Source: Vibrio coralliilyticus | Lineage (GTDB): Bacteria; Pseudomonadota; Gammaproteobacteria; Enterobacterales; Vibrionaceae | Reading direction: 5' to 3' | Length of the DNA: 64,000 nt | NCBI RefSeq assembly: GCF_024449095.1 | Contig: NZ_CP024629.1 | Coordinates: forward strand, 62,001-126,000 | In this document: positions 27,585 through 36,172 of the stretch, piece after piece | Layout of the letters: every line of letters begins with the position of its first letter | Position numbering within the stretch: position 1 is the stretch's first letter | Program-made: the position numbers and the translations under genes | The notes under the pieces: generated by a model | What the model saw: the letters and a program-made list of their open reading frames with translations, nothing else | The model's database searches: none | What the model was told of the DNA's origin: nothing

Positions 27585-27938
27585 TCACTTAAGAGGAGCT
27601 GCGTAGCGATTAACAGGGTATCGGGTCTTTGATATTTTTACCGCCCTAGGCCGATTTGGCTTAGGGCGTTTGTCTATAAAGAGGATAGATAAATCTCCTC
27701 GAAGGCTCTTTAAGCGTTTCGGCGTGTTACCTAAAGACACCGCTTTACTCATCATTTTGAGCTGGCTGGCTATAAATTGGCAAGCGTACTTAAAGCTGAT
27801 TTCATTAGGTAAGCGTCCGTGTTCAACGGCAGCTTGACTAGCTTCTCGTCTCACCAAGTTATAACCAAGTAATAACCCCCACAGCTCTTGATAGACGAGT
27901 TCGACTGTTTTGCTTCTCAACACGGCGTTGTTGATCAA
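27585..27938 (-). pseudogene. C-terminal fragment of an IS4-family transposase
   Basis: The last 117 codons of an IS4-type transposase (LRSKTVELVYQELWGLLLG; YNLVRREASQAAVEHGRLP; YPVNRYAAPLK). Its 5' part was removed at IS copy 4. Because IS copy 4 has no target duplication, the missing part was lost through a rearrangement at that IS, not by simple insertion. Confidence 0.75.
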
Positions 27939-28968
27939 ATCAGCTTAAAGAACAACGACGCTATATATAGGGCTAACCGTTAGCTTCTGACAGGCATACC
28001 TAGTCCTATGACTTTGTTTATTGCTTTGACATTCGCCATGATTTCGCCCACTTGAGCGTTGTAACATCTCAAGCTCAATTTTCCGCTTGTTAGTCCTTTA
28101 TATCGGGACATTGCAGTTTCAGATATTGACCGATAGTGATAACCAGATTGGGCTTTCCACTCCGAGATTGTCCCATTTTTCAAGGCGGTTACTGCTTCGT
28201 TTCTGGGATGGCCATCTTCCCAAAGGGCTGCATTCTTTCGAGGCGGTATCAACGGGATACTACCTTTCTTTTTCAAAGTCTCGTGGCAATTTTTGCTGTC
28301 ATAGGCTCCATCAGCAGATACGGTAATGACCTTTCTGCGTAGTGGGTTGAGCAATGTAGGAAGCACTTCACTATCGCCAACATTGACAAGGCTAACTTCA
28401 GCACTGATAGCTTCGTGGGTATCTACATCAACAGCTAAGTGCAGTTTGCGCCATGTTCTGCGCTTTTCTGCACCATGCTTTTTCACTTTCCCATTCACCC
28501 TCACCAAAAACTTTGAGACCTGTCGAGTCAATGGCGATATGGCGAATAGCCCCTCTAGATTTATTGCGATATTTGACCTGAACTGTCTTCGAGCGTTTAC
28601 TGATACAGGTGTAGTCAGGGGACGTCAGCGGAACATCTAGTAACTTGAAGATCGAGTCGATAAAGCCTTGAAGTGCACGCAATGGCAGAGAGAAGATACC
28701 CTTTATCATCAAAGCCGTTTCAATCGCTGTATCTTGAGTACTGAAAGCCTCTCCCACGCTTGCCATGATGGGTTTTGCATTGCCATGCATCTATGGCGGA
28801 GTCATCTATCCAGAACGTAACCGAACCACGTTTGCACAGAGACGTATTGTACTCCGCCCAGTTAGTTATCTTCTTCTTCGCTTTACCCATATCACCACCA
28901 GTCTAATCCTCATAAAGGATCAGATCGCAGGACTCGGAAAAGGTTCAACTGACTTAGGCAACAACGCC
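27924..28968 (-). mobile_element. IS5-family insertion sequence, copy 4, defective
   Basis: A 1045-bp copy with the same ends. Flanking 9-mers (TCTCAACAC and ATTTAATCA) differ, so no target duplication remains. Two one-base insertions disable its transposase. Confidence 0.9.
27980..28890 (-). pseudogene. IS5-family transposase, copy 4, two frameshifts
   Basis: Compared with copy 2 there is one extra C near 28491 (TTTCCCATT against TTTCCATT) and one extra T near 28734 (TATCTTGAG against TATCTGAG). The three frame segments together cover the whole transposase. It cannot be active as written. Confidence 0.85.
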
Positions 28969-29640
28969 ATTTAATCAAGTTGATAAATCCGAGGGCTGGT
29001 AGAATTACTGTCGACACTGCATGGCTTAACAGGCATTCGAATATATAGGTCACAAGCTATTCCATACGCTATGTCATTGGGCTGAAAGGCGTCATCTAAC
29101 GAAATTTAGAACTTGGATTGCCTCTAAATAGTTCATCAACCGTCAAGGTCAATGGCAATTTTACGGTTGGCAAAAGATCATGAAAATGGATTTCAATACC
29201 AGAATACTTTGCAAAGAAAAAGTCAAAGAGGCAAATTAGTAGTTCTTGGCATGAGCCTAGTGAGGTGAAAGTTACACACTGGGTTCTTAGGAAGAGGGCA
29301 CTTGGTAACAAGTGTCATCCACCTGATAGATTGAATTTGTCAAAGTTGCTCCCAACCAGAAAAACACTAGTTTTTATAAGAACTCCGCTTCCTTTCATGA
29401 CTCTTATCCATGGTATAGTGTGGTTCACATCCAGAATAATAACTAAAGGCAGGAGCTTAAAGTCGAGTCGTGACTTACGAGGTCTAGTACAATCTGTGTC
29501 AATAATAGCCTCTACTTAGTCAATTACTGTCAATAACTAGGGTAATTAACTTTTGTCAATGTTTTTTATTAGTTTTGATTGTAAAGTTATGATTTTTAAA
29601 AAATAAATTTATGTCAATATCTTATACACCTGCACGTTAC
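28969..29640. other. Right end of the inserted element, non-coding, with repeated TGTCAA hexamers
   Basis: No supported gene lies here. TGTCAA occurs at 29497-29502, 29528-29533, 29554-29559 and 29612-29617, always in the same orientation and opposite to the TTGACA pair at the left end (1599, 1627). They look like arm-type integrase binding sites. A 71-codon minus-strand frame (29096-29311) has no recognisable content. Confidence 0.45.
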
Positions 29641-29641
29641 C

Positions 29642-29912
29642 AAGCAGAGAAGGAGCACTGAGCCCTTTTTAGTTAGAGAGGATGGCAAAGAGAGGCTTTT
29701 TACTCCCATTGAACATAGCAGGCTAAAATCAGTCCCAGAGTCCCTCATCAATGGAGTGTGTATGACTGTTGCTCATCAAATCCTAGGTCAAAGTATCGAT
29801 TACCTTCAAGGAAAGTTACCTATCAAATCTCTAGTGGAACAATTGATGACCAAACTCGGTTTAAAGCCATGTATGTCTGAGGATATTGGGTTAGATCGCG
29901 TAGCTATCTAGA
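29642..29912 (+). pseudogene. C-terminal part of the split cytosine-5 methyltransferase
   Basis: The frame reads KQRRSTEPFLVREDGKERL, then FTPIEHSRLKSVPESLI, then TVAHQILGQSIDYL, and ends at a TAG (29910-29912). Cytosine-5 methyltransferases of plasmids end with this pattern: a motif IX region, TPxEHxRxK...P, and the motif X-like AHxxLGQxI. No start codon or ribosome site precedes it. Its first residues continue exactly where the gene at 436 stops (GVILRDYA). It is therefore the separated end of that gene. The joined protein would have about 471 residues, a normal length for the family. Confidence 0.7.
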
Positions 29913-29972
29913 AGCTAGGGATTCATTAATCAATCAGTGTATTATCTATAATTGGTTAGCGAGGGGAGAACT

Positions 29973-30278
29973 ATGAAAAAGCTAGTTATAACAATGGGTT
30001 TGATGTTGCTTGCATCGACCGCAAACGCGACAACTACAGAGGCAGTAACTAAAGAGTTTGGTTTGGATATGGTCGATTCTGTAGTTGAACTTCAACTACA
30101 GACGGCATGTGGAACTCACATTTCAAGTACTGGTGCGCAAGTTTTAGTTGTTGATTCCGACTGCATTTCAAACGTGAATGAACTACTCACCACGTTAGAG
30201 ACAGAGCCGAGTGCAACTCCACTGGTGAGTAAGGTTAGTGCGTTCATGGATGCTAACAACATCCCGAAAACGCTTTAA
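29973..30278 (+). CDS. Small exported protein of unknown function
   Basis: 101 residues with a clear signal peptide (MKKLVITMGLMLLASTANA). The mature part has two cysteines (ACGTH and DSDC) that could form a disulfide in the periplasm. The ATG at 29973 follows a strong GAGGGGAG ribosome site, so I prefer it to the TTG at 29952. I do not recognise the family. Confidence 0.65.
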   Translation: MKKLVITMGLMLLASTANATTTEAVTKEFGLDMVDSVVELQLQTACGTHISSTGAQVLVVDSDCISNVNELLTTLETEPSATPLVSKVSAFMDANNIPKTL

Positions 30279-30457
30279 TGGGGGAAAGGAGCCCTTTTGC
30301 TGAACTGCAAAAAGTAACGGAAAGACCAAGGCGATCAATGGGGTGATAGCTTTGAAAGACGTAAGACTAACGACGAGGGAAAAGAGCATCACCCTTTAGA
30401 TTGAGGTCTGGAAAATCCACCCTGTATATTTTCATTGTCTGGAAAAGGATTGAATTA

Positions 30458-31096
30458 ATGACTAAGCAGTGGACACATGACGAGTTGTGTAAAAAAGCGG
30501 TTGCGTGGTTAAAACGACCCCATAGTGCGGGTGGTTGTGGATGCCCTAACGCTTACTCAGAAGTTAATTCAGGCTCTAATGGTGGCGAGATTGTAGATGC
30601 CATTGGTTTAAAAACAGCGTCCGGTACAGAGAGTGTTGTTGTAGAGGTTAAGGTATCACGTAGTGATTTCTTGGCTGATAAAAAGAAAGCGTTTAGGCAA
30701 AATTCAGAGCTAGGCATGGGTAATTTCCGGTATTACATGTGTCCTGAAAATCTCATACGAGAAGATGAGTTGCCGCCTAAATGGGGATTGATCTATATAG
30801 GTCGGCGTGGCAAGGCGACAGTGATTTCTGGTCATAGAAAAGGGAGTAAGAAAGAGTGGTTCTTTGAAAGTAATCGAGATGCAGAACTAGGTATGGCGTC
30901 ATTGCTACTCGCTAAGTCAGGTGATTTTGAACATCTAAATGATGTATCTAGACTGAATCAGCGCTTAGAGGCCAAGGTGAGAAAGCTACAAGTTAGACTT
31001 GAAGAATTAGAGCGTCCAATTAGGCATGAGGAACTAATTCGAGGGCTGGATGAGATGGCTACATCACTCAAACCCATTCCAAAAGCTGTAGGTTAA
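30458..31096 (+). CDS. MmcB-like PD-(D/E)xK nuclease-fold protein
   Basis: This 212-residue protein has a nuclease-like core: EIVDAIG near residue 50 and VVVEVKVSRSDFLADKKK near 60-77. This matches the D...ExK pattern and the SRxDFxxDxK motif of MmcB-family DNA-repair proteins. The C-terminal part is a coiled coil (LNQRLEAKVRKLQVRLEELE). Start ATG 30458 follows AAAAGGA. Many plasmids and phages carry such genes; a role in DNA repair or in processing foreign DNA is likely from the family only. Confidence 0.65.
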   Translation: MTKQWTHDELCKKAVAWLKRPHSAGGCGCPNAYSEVNSGSNGGEIVDAIGLKTASGTESVVVEVKVSRSDFLADKKKAFRQNSELGMGNFRYYMCPENLIREDELPPKWGLIYIGRRGKATVISGHRKGSKKEWFFESNRDAELGMASLLLAKSGDFEHLNDVSRLNQRLEAKVRKLQVRLEELERPIRHEELIRGLDEMATSLKPIPKAVG

Positions 31097-31234
31097 TACT
31101 CTGGACTTTTCCAGACTTTCAGTGCTAGCAAACCTGTTTTGACTAGCGAATATTAGTTTTTCTGGGAAACCTGCGGAACGTTGGCCTTGCCTAGTTTTCC
31201 AGTGTTAGTCCAGATAAGGATATAAAGGGTAAAA

Positions 31235-31606
31235 ATGATCACTGATGGCATTAAACAATCCGACAAAGCTAAGGTTTTTGATTGGCTTGTTGAAAGGCTT
31301 GAAAACGGCACATTAGAGATGCTGTTTAAAGCTGACGACTCGGACGGGTTAGAACACTTCGATTCAGTAAGTAGTTTTAATGGACTCATTAATGAAATAG
31401 CAGTTTCAAGTCAGCACCTGGCCAGAAAGAAATCGGCTAAATATGTAGTTTTAACTCTTGGTCAATTCGATGACATTAGAGCTGAAATATACTCTAGCTA
31501 CTCTCAATCAGGCTGCATGGACGAGGATGCAGCGCAAAGCGCTGTACGAGCTTACCGCTCCATGACCAAGGCTGAAGGAGCCAACTTGATTTCACCATTA
31601 CGTTAA
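31235..31606 (+). CDS. Hypothetical protein (123 aa)
   Basis: A soluble, acidic 123-residue protein without a motif I know. It lies downstream of the MmcB-like gene in the same direction, with an AAGGATATAAAGGGT leader. The C-terminal half is helical. Confidence 0.55.
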   Translation: MITDGIKQSDKAKVFDWLVERLENGTLEMLFKADDSDGLEHFDSVSSFNGLINEIAVSSQHLARKKSAKYVVLTLGQFDDIRAEIYSSYSQSGCMDEDAAQSAVRAYRSMTKAEGANLISPLR

Positions 31607-31647
31607 ATTATCAAGTAAGGATGTAAAGGATAGGAAGGTTATGCGCA

Positions 31648-31722
31648 ATGAGTAGAGAAGCATTTGAAGCCGCAATTATTGTGCTTGCAGGGCAATCAGA
31701 GGCTAAACAGCCAAGTGGTTAA
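31648..31722 (+). CDS. Possible 24-residue peptide
   Basis: ATG 31648 follows AGGAAGG at a suitable distance and encodes MSREAFEAAIIVLAGQSEAK plus four residues. It fits between the neighbouring genes of this direction. It may also be a chance frame. Confidence 0.35.
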   Translation: MSREAFEAAIIVLAGQSEAKQPSG

Positions 31723-31759
31723 CAGAGCTGGTTAAAGGTTACTTTTAAGAGGAAATGAA

Positions 31760-31927
31760 ATGGTTAACAAATTTTGGCTTTTTGAATTAGGCATGTTGGT
31801 TTGGCTGGGTATTGTTATTTACGGATTCTTTACCGCTTGGACGTTACCACTTGTCTCAGCAATTACCATTTTAACGTTGGTTATGAGTGCCCATATGTAC
31901 CGAAAAAATAAGCAGGACGATTCTTAG
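31760..31927 (+). CDS. Small membrane protein (55 aa)
   Basis: The ATG follows AAGAGGAAATGAA. The protein has two hydrophobic segments (LFELGMLVWLGIVIYGFF and LPLVSAITILTLVM) and a short basic tail, so it should be a small inner-membrane protein with two helices. Function unknown. Confidence 0.6.
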   Translation: MVNKFWLFELGMLVWLGIVIYGFFTAWTLPLVSAITILTLVMSAHMYRKNKQDDS

Positions 31928-31936
31928 GGGGATAGA

Positions 31937-32110
31937 ATGCCGAAATCAATACTACTCATCATCTCTTTTGTTTTGGCTTTTTCGTTGGTTTTATCAAGCG
32001 CAGCATTCTATATGTCGTTCGATGTTTATACGAAAGCGAAAAATACAGAACGTCAGCAAATGTGTGAAAAACAACAAATCATGGACTTCTTTGAGTGCAT
32101 GAAGGGATAG
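31937..32110 (+). CDS. Small membrane-anchored protein (57 aa)
   Basis: One N-terminal hydrophobic segment (ILLIISFVLAFSLVLSSAAF) is followed by a charged soluble tail with two cysteines (MCEKQQ and FECMKG). A GGGGGATAGA ribosome site precedes the ATG. It lies 9 bases after the preceding small gene and is likely in the same transcript. Confidence 0.6.
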   Translation: MPKSILLIISFVLAFSLVLSSAAFYMSFDVYTKAKNTERQQMCEKQQIMDFFECMKG

Positions 32111-32122
32111 AGGGAAAAGACG

Positions 32123-32590
32123 ATGTCAGACAAAACATACAGCTTGCGAGCTTTGTATCTAGGTACTTCTGATGATGGTGTCAAAGTGCAAAGCCCATTC
32201 TTAGAAAATTGCGATGTTCAAGACACTTTAGATGCTTTCAAGAAAGATAGCATACCAAAAGATACAGCTCCGTTCTTTATCGACTTATGGGAAGATGAAG
32301 AAAGTACATTGGTAGAAACTATTGGGGTTTCTGAAGATACATACAAGCGCATTACTGGTGAAGAAGTTCTAACTTACTCCGATTATGAACAGGCTCACCA
32401 ACTACGTGAAGACGCCATTTTTGGGGCAATGCAAGAGGTGTTACGTGAAAAAGGAATTGAAGTACCAGTTAACCCTGCATCTGAACAATTTGATGCTGCG
32501 CTAGCTGTTCATAGGTTCAAGAAGAAAGATCATGTTCTTGTTGACGTTAATGTTGACGATTTGCAGCTTGATAATGGTGAAAGAGTCTAA
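32123..32590 (+). CDS. Hypothetical protein (155 aa)
   Basis: An acidic soluble protein with no motif I recognise. It starts after AGAGGGAAAAG and is followed 12 bases later by the next small gene. Confidence 0.6.
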   Translation: MSDKTYSLRALYLGTSDDGVKVQSPFLENCDVQDTLDAFKKDSIPKDTAPFFIDLWEDEESTLVETIGVSEDTYKRITGEEVLTYSDYEQAHQLREDAIFGAMQEVLREKGIEVPVNPASEQFDAALAVHRFKKKDHVLVDVNVDDLQLDNGERV

Positions 32591-32602
32591 CGGGGGAAAT
32601 TC

Positions 32603-32740
32603 ATGTTCTGTAGAAAAAGAAAGCGCCTACTCAAAAAGGTACACAAAGCAATTAAGTTACGTGCATCAGAGTCTCAAATTTATATGATTCGCAAAAATCA
32701 TGGTCGTCAACTTTGTTTACAGAATCTATTAAACAAATAA
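32603..32740 (+). CDS. Small basic protein (45 aa)
   Basis: A strongly basic peptide (MFCRKRKRLLKKVHKAIKL at the start) following AACGGGGGAAATTC. Its charge suggests binding to nucleic acid, but this is only a composition argument. Confidence 0.5.
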   Translation: MFCRKRKRLLKKVHKAIKLRASESQIYMIRKNHGRQLCLQNLLNK

Positions 32741-32755
32741 CGAAGGGAAAAACGC

Positions 32756-33475
32756 ATGTCTGATATGGAGTTTACTAAATACTGGACTTCTGAGCGTGCT
32801 CGAAAAAAACAAACTGCACTGACAAAGCTTTCCAATGGCTTACGCAAAGAAGTTCTTGATAACCCCTTAGCAAATGAACTGTTTGAGCGTGAAGAAATCG
32901 AAGCAATCGAAGTTGCAGTTCAAGCGCTTAGTCAAGTAAAGCGCAAATTTGCGCATATCAAAGAGAAGAAAGCTCGCCGTGAAAAGCGCATGGACGAAGA
33001 GCTTACGGCCATAAAAGCAATATGCAAGAAACACGCTGCTCAGATTTTGGATTCTCTGAACCCAAACCATGAAACCTTCACTAAGGAGCAGTTTTGCTTG
33101 TGGGTGACGGCATCTAACTATACTCGTATGCGACTCGTTCCTGAGTTATGGGAGTTAGATATTAACCATAATATCGACAACCATCATTTGGACAGTGACC
33201 ATACACTCCGTCAGCGTCATGTTGGGAGTATGCGCGATAAGGCATTAGAAGCTTTAGAGGAATGTTTAGATCGAGCATGGACGTTTTCAGTCAAGGAAGA
33301 TGCTTGGGTGGCCAGTGTTCCAATTAAGGAAGCCGTGGAAACTATTCAAGCACTGACTAAGAGCAGTGAGTATTCAAATGTTGAAAAACGATATGCTCAC
33401 CTAATCGAACCATTGGAAGCGTTTAACCGAGAGGTTGAAGCGGTTCAGCGTCGAAAAAACATTAAATCGGTATAA
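32756..33475 (+). CDS. Hypothetical helical protein (239 aa)
   Basis: Mostly charged helices (FAHIKEKKARREKRMDEEL) with no recognisable domain. The ATG follows ACGAAGGGAAAAACGC. Part of a same-direction cluster with short gaps that begins near 29.9 kb. Confidence 0.6.
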   Translation: MSDMEFTKYWTSERARKKQTALTKLSNGLRKEVLDNPLANELFEREEIEAIEVAVQALSQVKRKFAHIKEKKARREKRMDEELTAIKAICKKHAAQILDSLNPNHETFTKEQFCLWVTASNYTRMRLVPELWELDINHNIDNHHLDSDHTLRQRHVGSMRDKALEALEECLDRAWTFSVKEDAWVASVPIKEAVETIQALTKSSEYSNVEKRYAHLIEPLEAFNREVEAVQRRKNIKSV

Positions 33476-33488
33476 CGAAGGAAATGGC

Positions 33489-33815
33489 ATGAGTATTTCA
33501 TTTTTTGGTTCACTTTTAGTACCTCAGTCAATGAGTGAAGAAGATGCTCAGGCGCTACAGCGTGAAATCTCAGAACGCGATGAGTTTGATGCGATACAAG
33601 TGCAGAGGGATGTTACTCGCAAAGCTACTTTCTTGTTTGAAGGTGAGCGCACTATTGAATCAAAAGGGCTTGAATATCCTGATGTTATGTTAGGTGCTTG
33701 GTGTGATACTGGTGGAGGCTCATTTTTCTATGAACCTGCCTACAAACCTATAGCTTACTTTCTGAAAGAGCGTGGTTACAACGTTCTAAGTTTCCATACG
33801 ACTATTGAAAGCTAG
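33489..33815 (+). CDS. Hypothetical protein (108 aa)
   Basis: I chose the ATG at 33489 because it follows ACGAAGGAAATGGC directly after the preceding stop; the frame is open upstream to 33435 but overlaps the previous gene. The product has a Gly-rich segment (WCDTGGGSFFYEPAYKP). Unknown family. Confidence 0.6.
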   Translation: MSISFFGSLLVPQSMSEEDAQALQREISERDEFDAIQVQRDVTRKATFLFEGERTIESKGLEYPDVMLGAWCDTGGGSFFYEPAYKPIAYFLKERGYNVLSFHTTIES

Positions 33816-33923
33816 TCAACAAGCCAAGAACCAAGGCGCAAAATGAAGCCACTGAAGCACTGGCTCTAAGAAGTCGAGCGAGTAGCCACAGTAACCAGAT
33901 TGCTCTATTAGCGAAACCGATAG

Positions 33924-34163
33924 ACACGTATCGGTACCGCTAAAATTGTTGATTACAAATGCTCTTGCGATATTGGCGTCTTACGATACGACCCACAAGC
34001 ACCGCGTATCGATACTCACAATCAAATTCCTCACAAGTGTACGCATTGCGGTTTAGTAGCATATTTTGCACACGCTTATCCGTTTATCGAAGCCGATGGA
34101 AAGCGATTTGTGCATTGGGATGCGATGAGAGGTTTTAATCTAAACAGTGATCGCGAGGAATAA
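33924..34163 (+). pseudogene. Zinc-ribbon protein fragment without a start codon
   Basis: After a stop at 33921 the frame encodes about 79 residues with KCSCDIG and HKCTHCGLV, a CxC...CxxC zinc-ribbon pattern, ending NLNSDREE. No ATG, GTG or TTG lies in a useful position. It is likely a broken gene whose 5' end was lost, or one with a frameshift in its start region. Confidence 0.4.
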
Positions 34164-34293
34164 TCAATAGCTGAGCACTAGGCAATGACTCGGCTTATGA
34201 TATTTCCAGGACTTCAGGGCATTACTTCACAATAGTTAAAACAGAGATTATGATAGTAGGTATCCACTTTATGTATTGCATGAAAGTGGGCAC

Positions 34294-34322
34294 AAAAAAA
34301 GCCACCGACTGCAATCGGTGAC
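34294..34322 (-). terminator. Intrinsic terminator of the small hydrophobic peptide gene
   Basis: On the minus strand, GTCACCGA-TTGCAG-TCGGTGGC is followed by seven T. It lies 13 bases after the stop codon of the 25-residue peptide gene at 34335. Confidence 0.8.
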
Positions 34323-34334
34323 TTTGATGTAAGC

Positions 34335-34412
34335 TTACCTCATCATGAGTTCAAGTAACTGGCTGATAGCCAGAGCGAGATTGAGTAGGGCGATTAACCA
34401 TTCAATCGGCAT
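34335..34412 (-). CDS. 25-residue hydrophobic peptide, possible type I toxin
   Basis: ATG 34412 follows GGAGAAGCAT and encodes MPIEWLIALLNLALAISQLL plus five residues: one membrane helix with a short charged end. A terminator follows immediately. A second terminator on the opposite strand (34443-34480) bounds the locus, so an antisense RNA could be made across it. This layout (tiny hydrophobic peptide, opposing small transcripts, plasmid location) is that of type I toxin-antitoxin loci. I do not recognise the peptide itself. Confidence 0.5.
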   Translation of the reverse strand: MPIEWLIALLNLALAISQLLELMMR

Positions 34413-34442
34413 ATGCTTCTCCTTCTATGTTGGTTTGCATTG

Positions 34443-34480
34443 AAAAGACCTTAGCGACCGCCATCGTTGAGGTCTTTTTT
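34443..34480 (+). terminator. Intrinsic terminator opposite the hydrophobic peptide gene
   Basis: AAAAGACCT-T-AGCGA...TCG-T-TGAGGTCTT followed by six T. It would end a plus-strand RNA running antisense to the 34335-34412 gene. Confidence 0.7.
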
Positions 34481-34483
34481 CTT

Positions 34484-35049
34484 ATTCGCTTCCCAGTTTA
34501 CGGGCTTATTAAAATTTCCAAAATTTAACGTGAATTTACTTTAGCATTCCTTCAAAACACTTTATTCATAAAAGCCAGCCATTTTAGACGGCGTTTTTAC
34601 TTTCAGGGTTCTATCAAAACGAGCGCACACTGAATCAGGATAATCCCAGGCTCATCAAAGACGCGACCATAATTGGGTTAGTCTCATAGTTTTTGGAAAT
34701 CTTTGACCGACTAAAGATGCCTTGGGCCTGCTGCTGTAAAAGTCGCGGGTGCGTCATGCGATTACAGGAATCAGCACGCCCTCATTAGCCGTGCGTTGAG
34801 GGGAGACATGCTGCAAGTGAGGGTTGAGTTTTTCTGGAAAACCTCTTCATAGGAAAGATCAAATATTGGACAAGATGGTATTTGATTGCTTGGATTGCAT
34901 GAGGCGGGGTCAATAGACCAGTCAATTTTTGCTTATAGAGCTTCCTTGGAGTTAGGAAGATTGATAAGCGCTGGCGCAAATGGGCTACCTAGAAACCACC
35001 AGCCTCGATAATGTGTTAACACACACAGATGGTTTTGTTAAGAAGCGAC
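34484..35049. other. Non-coding stretch with one GTTTTTCTGGAAAAC element
   Basis: No supported gene. At 34828-34842 GTTTTTCTGGAAAAC is a member of a palindrome family repeated in this half of the window, and CCACCAGC follows at 34997. A 64-codon minus-strand frame here is probably not coding. Confidence 0.4.
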
Positions 35050-35301
35050 CTAGTTTATTTCTTCCCAGAGCCATTCGTTGCCGAGAAAGCGTGTCAGTGC
35101 TGCTTTTCCTCGACAGGGCTTCTTGTAAAACCTAGGGCACCATCCATCGAAACTTTCGGTTCCATTCGATCTAAACTCGGGTGTTACAGTCAATACCCAT
35201 TCCCCATCTTTATAATTCAGATGAAAAGTGTGGCCATCCAGTTCTTGTGTTTTGAAGCTCTTAGTTTTCATATGGTCAGGAATGACAACATTCACCGGCA
35301 T
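35050..35301 (-). CDS. Hypothetical protein encoded after the regulator gene (83 aa)
   Basis: I chose ATG 35301 because an AGGTAG ribosome site overlaps the stop of the upstream regulator gene; an upstream ATG (35349) would overlap that gene by 41 bases. The product contains HTFHLNYKDGEWVLTVTPEF and ends with LGNEWLWEEIN. It is translationally coupled to the regulator and may be its partner. No family recognised. Confidence 0.6.
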   Translation of the reverse strand: MPVNVVIPDHMKTKSFKTQELDGHTFHLNYKDGEWVLTVTPEFRSNGTESFDGWCPRFYKKPCRGKAALTRFLGNEWLWEEIN

Positions 35302-35308
35302 GTAATCA

Positions 35309-35518
35309 CTACCTAATTTTACCTTTGGTTTTTTTGGTGGCCATATCAAGCAGATTGGACATAATCATTTGAGGTAAGCCAACTCTGGATGCTTGTCTAA
35401 ACTGATTAATCTGCTGACGTTGCACCCCATAGAGCTGTGCCAATTGGTTGTCATTCTCTACATCGTGCAGCTTTAGTAGTTCATCCACAAGCTGAGTGTT
35501 GTTTTTTGCTTCTTTCAT
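35309..35518 (-). CDS. Small helix-turn-helix regulator, copy A
   Basis: A 69-residue protein with a helix-turn-helix core (ENDNQLAQLYGVQRQQINQF) followed by RQASRVGLPQMIMSNLLD. Its paralogue is encoded at 62290-62496. I chose ATG 35518 because the promoter's -10 (35554-35559) leaves no room for the ATG at 35545. It lies at a promoter that carries the operator motif of the shared regulon, so it is a candidate repressor of that regulon, including itself. The regulatory role is inferred from position and paralogy. Confidence 0.65.
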   Translation of the reverse strand: MKEAKNNTQLVDELLKLHDVENDNQLAQLYGVQRQQINQFRQASRVGLPQMIMSNLLDMATKKTKGKIR

Positions 35519-35546
35519 AAGATAATTCGACTCTCTGGCTATCATT

Positions 35547-35581
35547 TGTAATTATTATAGATACATGAGTTAAGCGATCAA
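35547..35581 (-). promoter_or_regulatory. Regulon promoter of regulator copy A
   Basis: Plus-strand TGTAATTATTATAGATACA at 35547-35565 is a one-arm-degenerate form of the 19-bp operator. On the minus strand the -10 is TATAAT (35554-35559) and the -35 TTGATC (35576-35581), 16 bases apart. The second operator box is not conserved here. Confidence 0.6.
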
Positions 35582-35755
35582 GGAGTATTCACATTAGCTT
35601 TCTCTCTAGCTCGCATTATTCCTGGCCACCAGCGCCCACTCACCTTCACTTTTTCTAAAAAAGTTTATTCGGGTTGAAATGTGGCCCTGCAATTCAAGTC
35701 ATTAGACAATCTAACGGTTGAATCTGTGATTCTTGTCTTTTCCGTTGTAAGTCGG

Positions 35756-36064
35756 CTAATCGAACACAATAGGTTTCACTTTCTTTAAGTCTTGGTTTCC
35801 TCTGTATTTAACACAGTGAGGACAGACCCAATTCCCTTTGACTTTTTCCCACCCTATCGCTTTAGCGGATTTTACTATGTCTTTGTATGTTAGGAGTACG
35901 GAACTTTGGTTAGCACTACCTGACATTTCACCCACCCCGCGATTATCGTGGCTCCAACACCTAGAGGTTTCAGGGAGTCCATATTTATTTTTACCTCCAG
36001 TGTAAAGCTCATCGGCATGGTCTTCGCAAGACTCTTCACACCTTAGCTCAATCCAAACTGACAT
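35756..36064 (-). CDS. Zinc-binding hypothetical protein (102 aa)
   Basis: The protein has CEESCEDH near the start and WVCPHCVKY near the end, so it probably binds zinc. ATG 36064 follows AGGAGTCTCAGTT. No family recognised. Confidence 0.55.
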   Translation of the reverse strand: MSVWIELRCEESCEDHADELYTGGKNKYGLPETSRCWSHDNRGVGEMSGSANQSSVLLTYKDIVKSAKAIGWEKVKGNWVCPHCVKYRGNQDLKKVKPIVFD

Positions 36065-36172
36065 AACTGAGACTCCTATTTCGCGTTGTTGTCGTCAGAC
36101 ATTTGTGTTAATGGTTGCTGGTTTTGCTGAAAGACTTACCAGTCACACCTCATTAGGCTGGGGCACCGTGGA

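Larger units (their letters stand above)
1579..29641. mobile_element. 28 kb integrative element (SE-like) inserted in a methyltransferase gene
   Basis: The boundaries are inferred from the two halves of the cytosine-5 methyltransferase. Joining base 1578 to base 29642 restores one frame through RDYA and KQRRSTEPFL. The left end carries the recombinase operon. Similar TTGACA-type hexamers sit near both ends in opposite orientation: 1599-1604 and 1627-1632 on the left, and TGTCAA at 29497, 29528, 29554 and 29612 on the right. This is the pattern expected of arm sites for a tyrosine integrase. A GTGCA...TTGACA block at 1605-1632 is roughly repeated in inverted form at 29612-29635. The operon content (two complete recombinases, one degenerate one, one small protein) fits the SE family of Vibrio as I recall it. 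The exact crossover bases are not certain. Confidence 0.65.

Noticed and set aside
34785..34979. Minus-strand 64-codon frame
   Set aside because: It covers a GTTTTTCTGGAAAAC repeat and has no ribosome site or motif.
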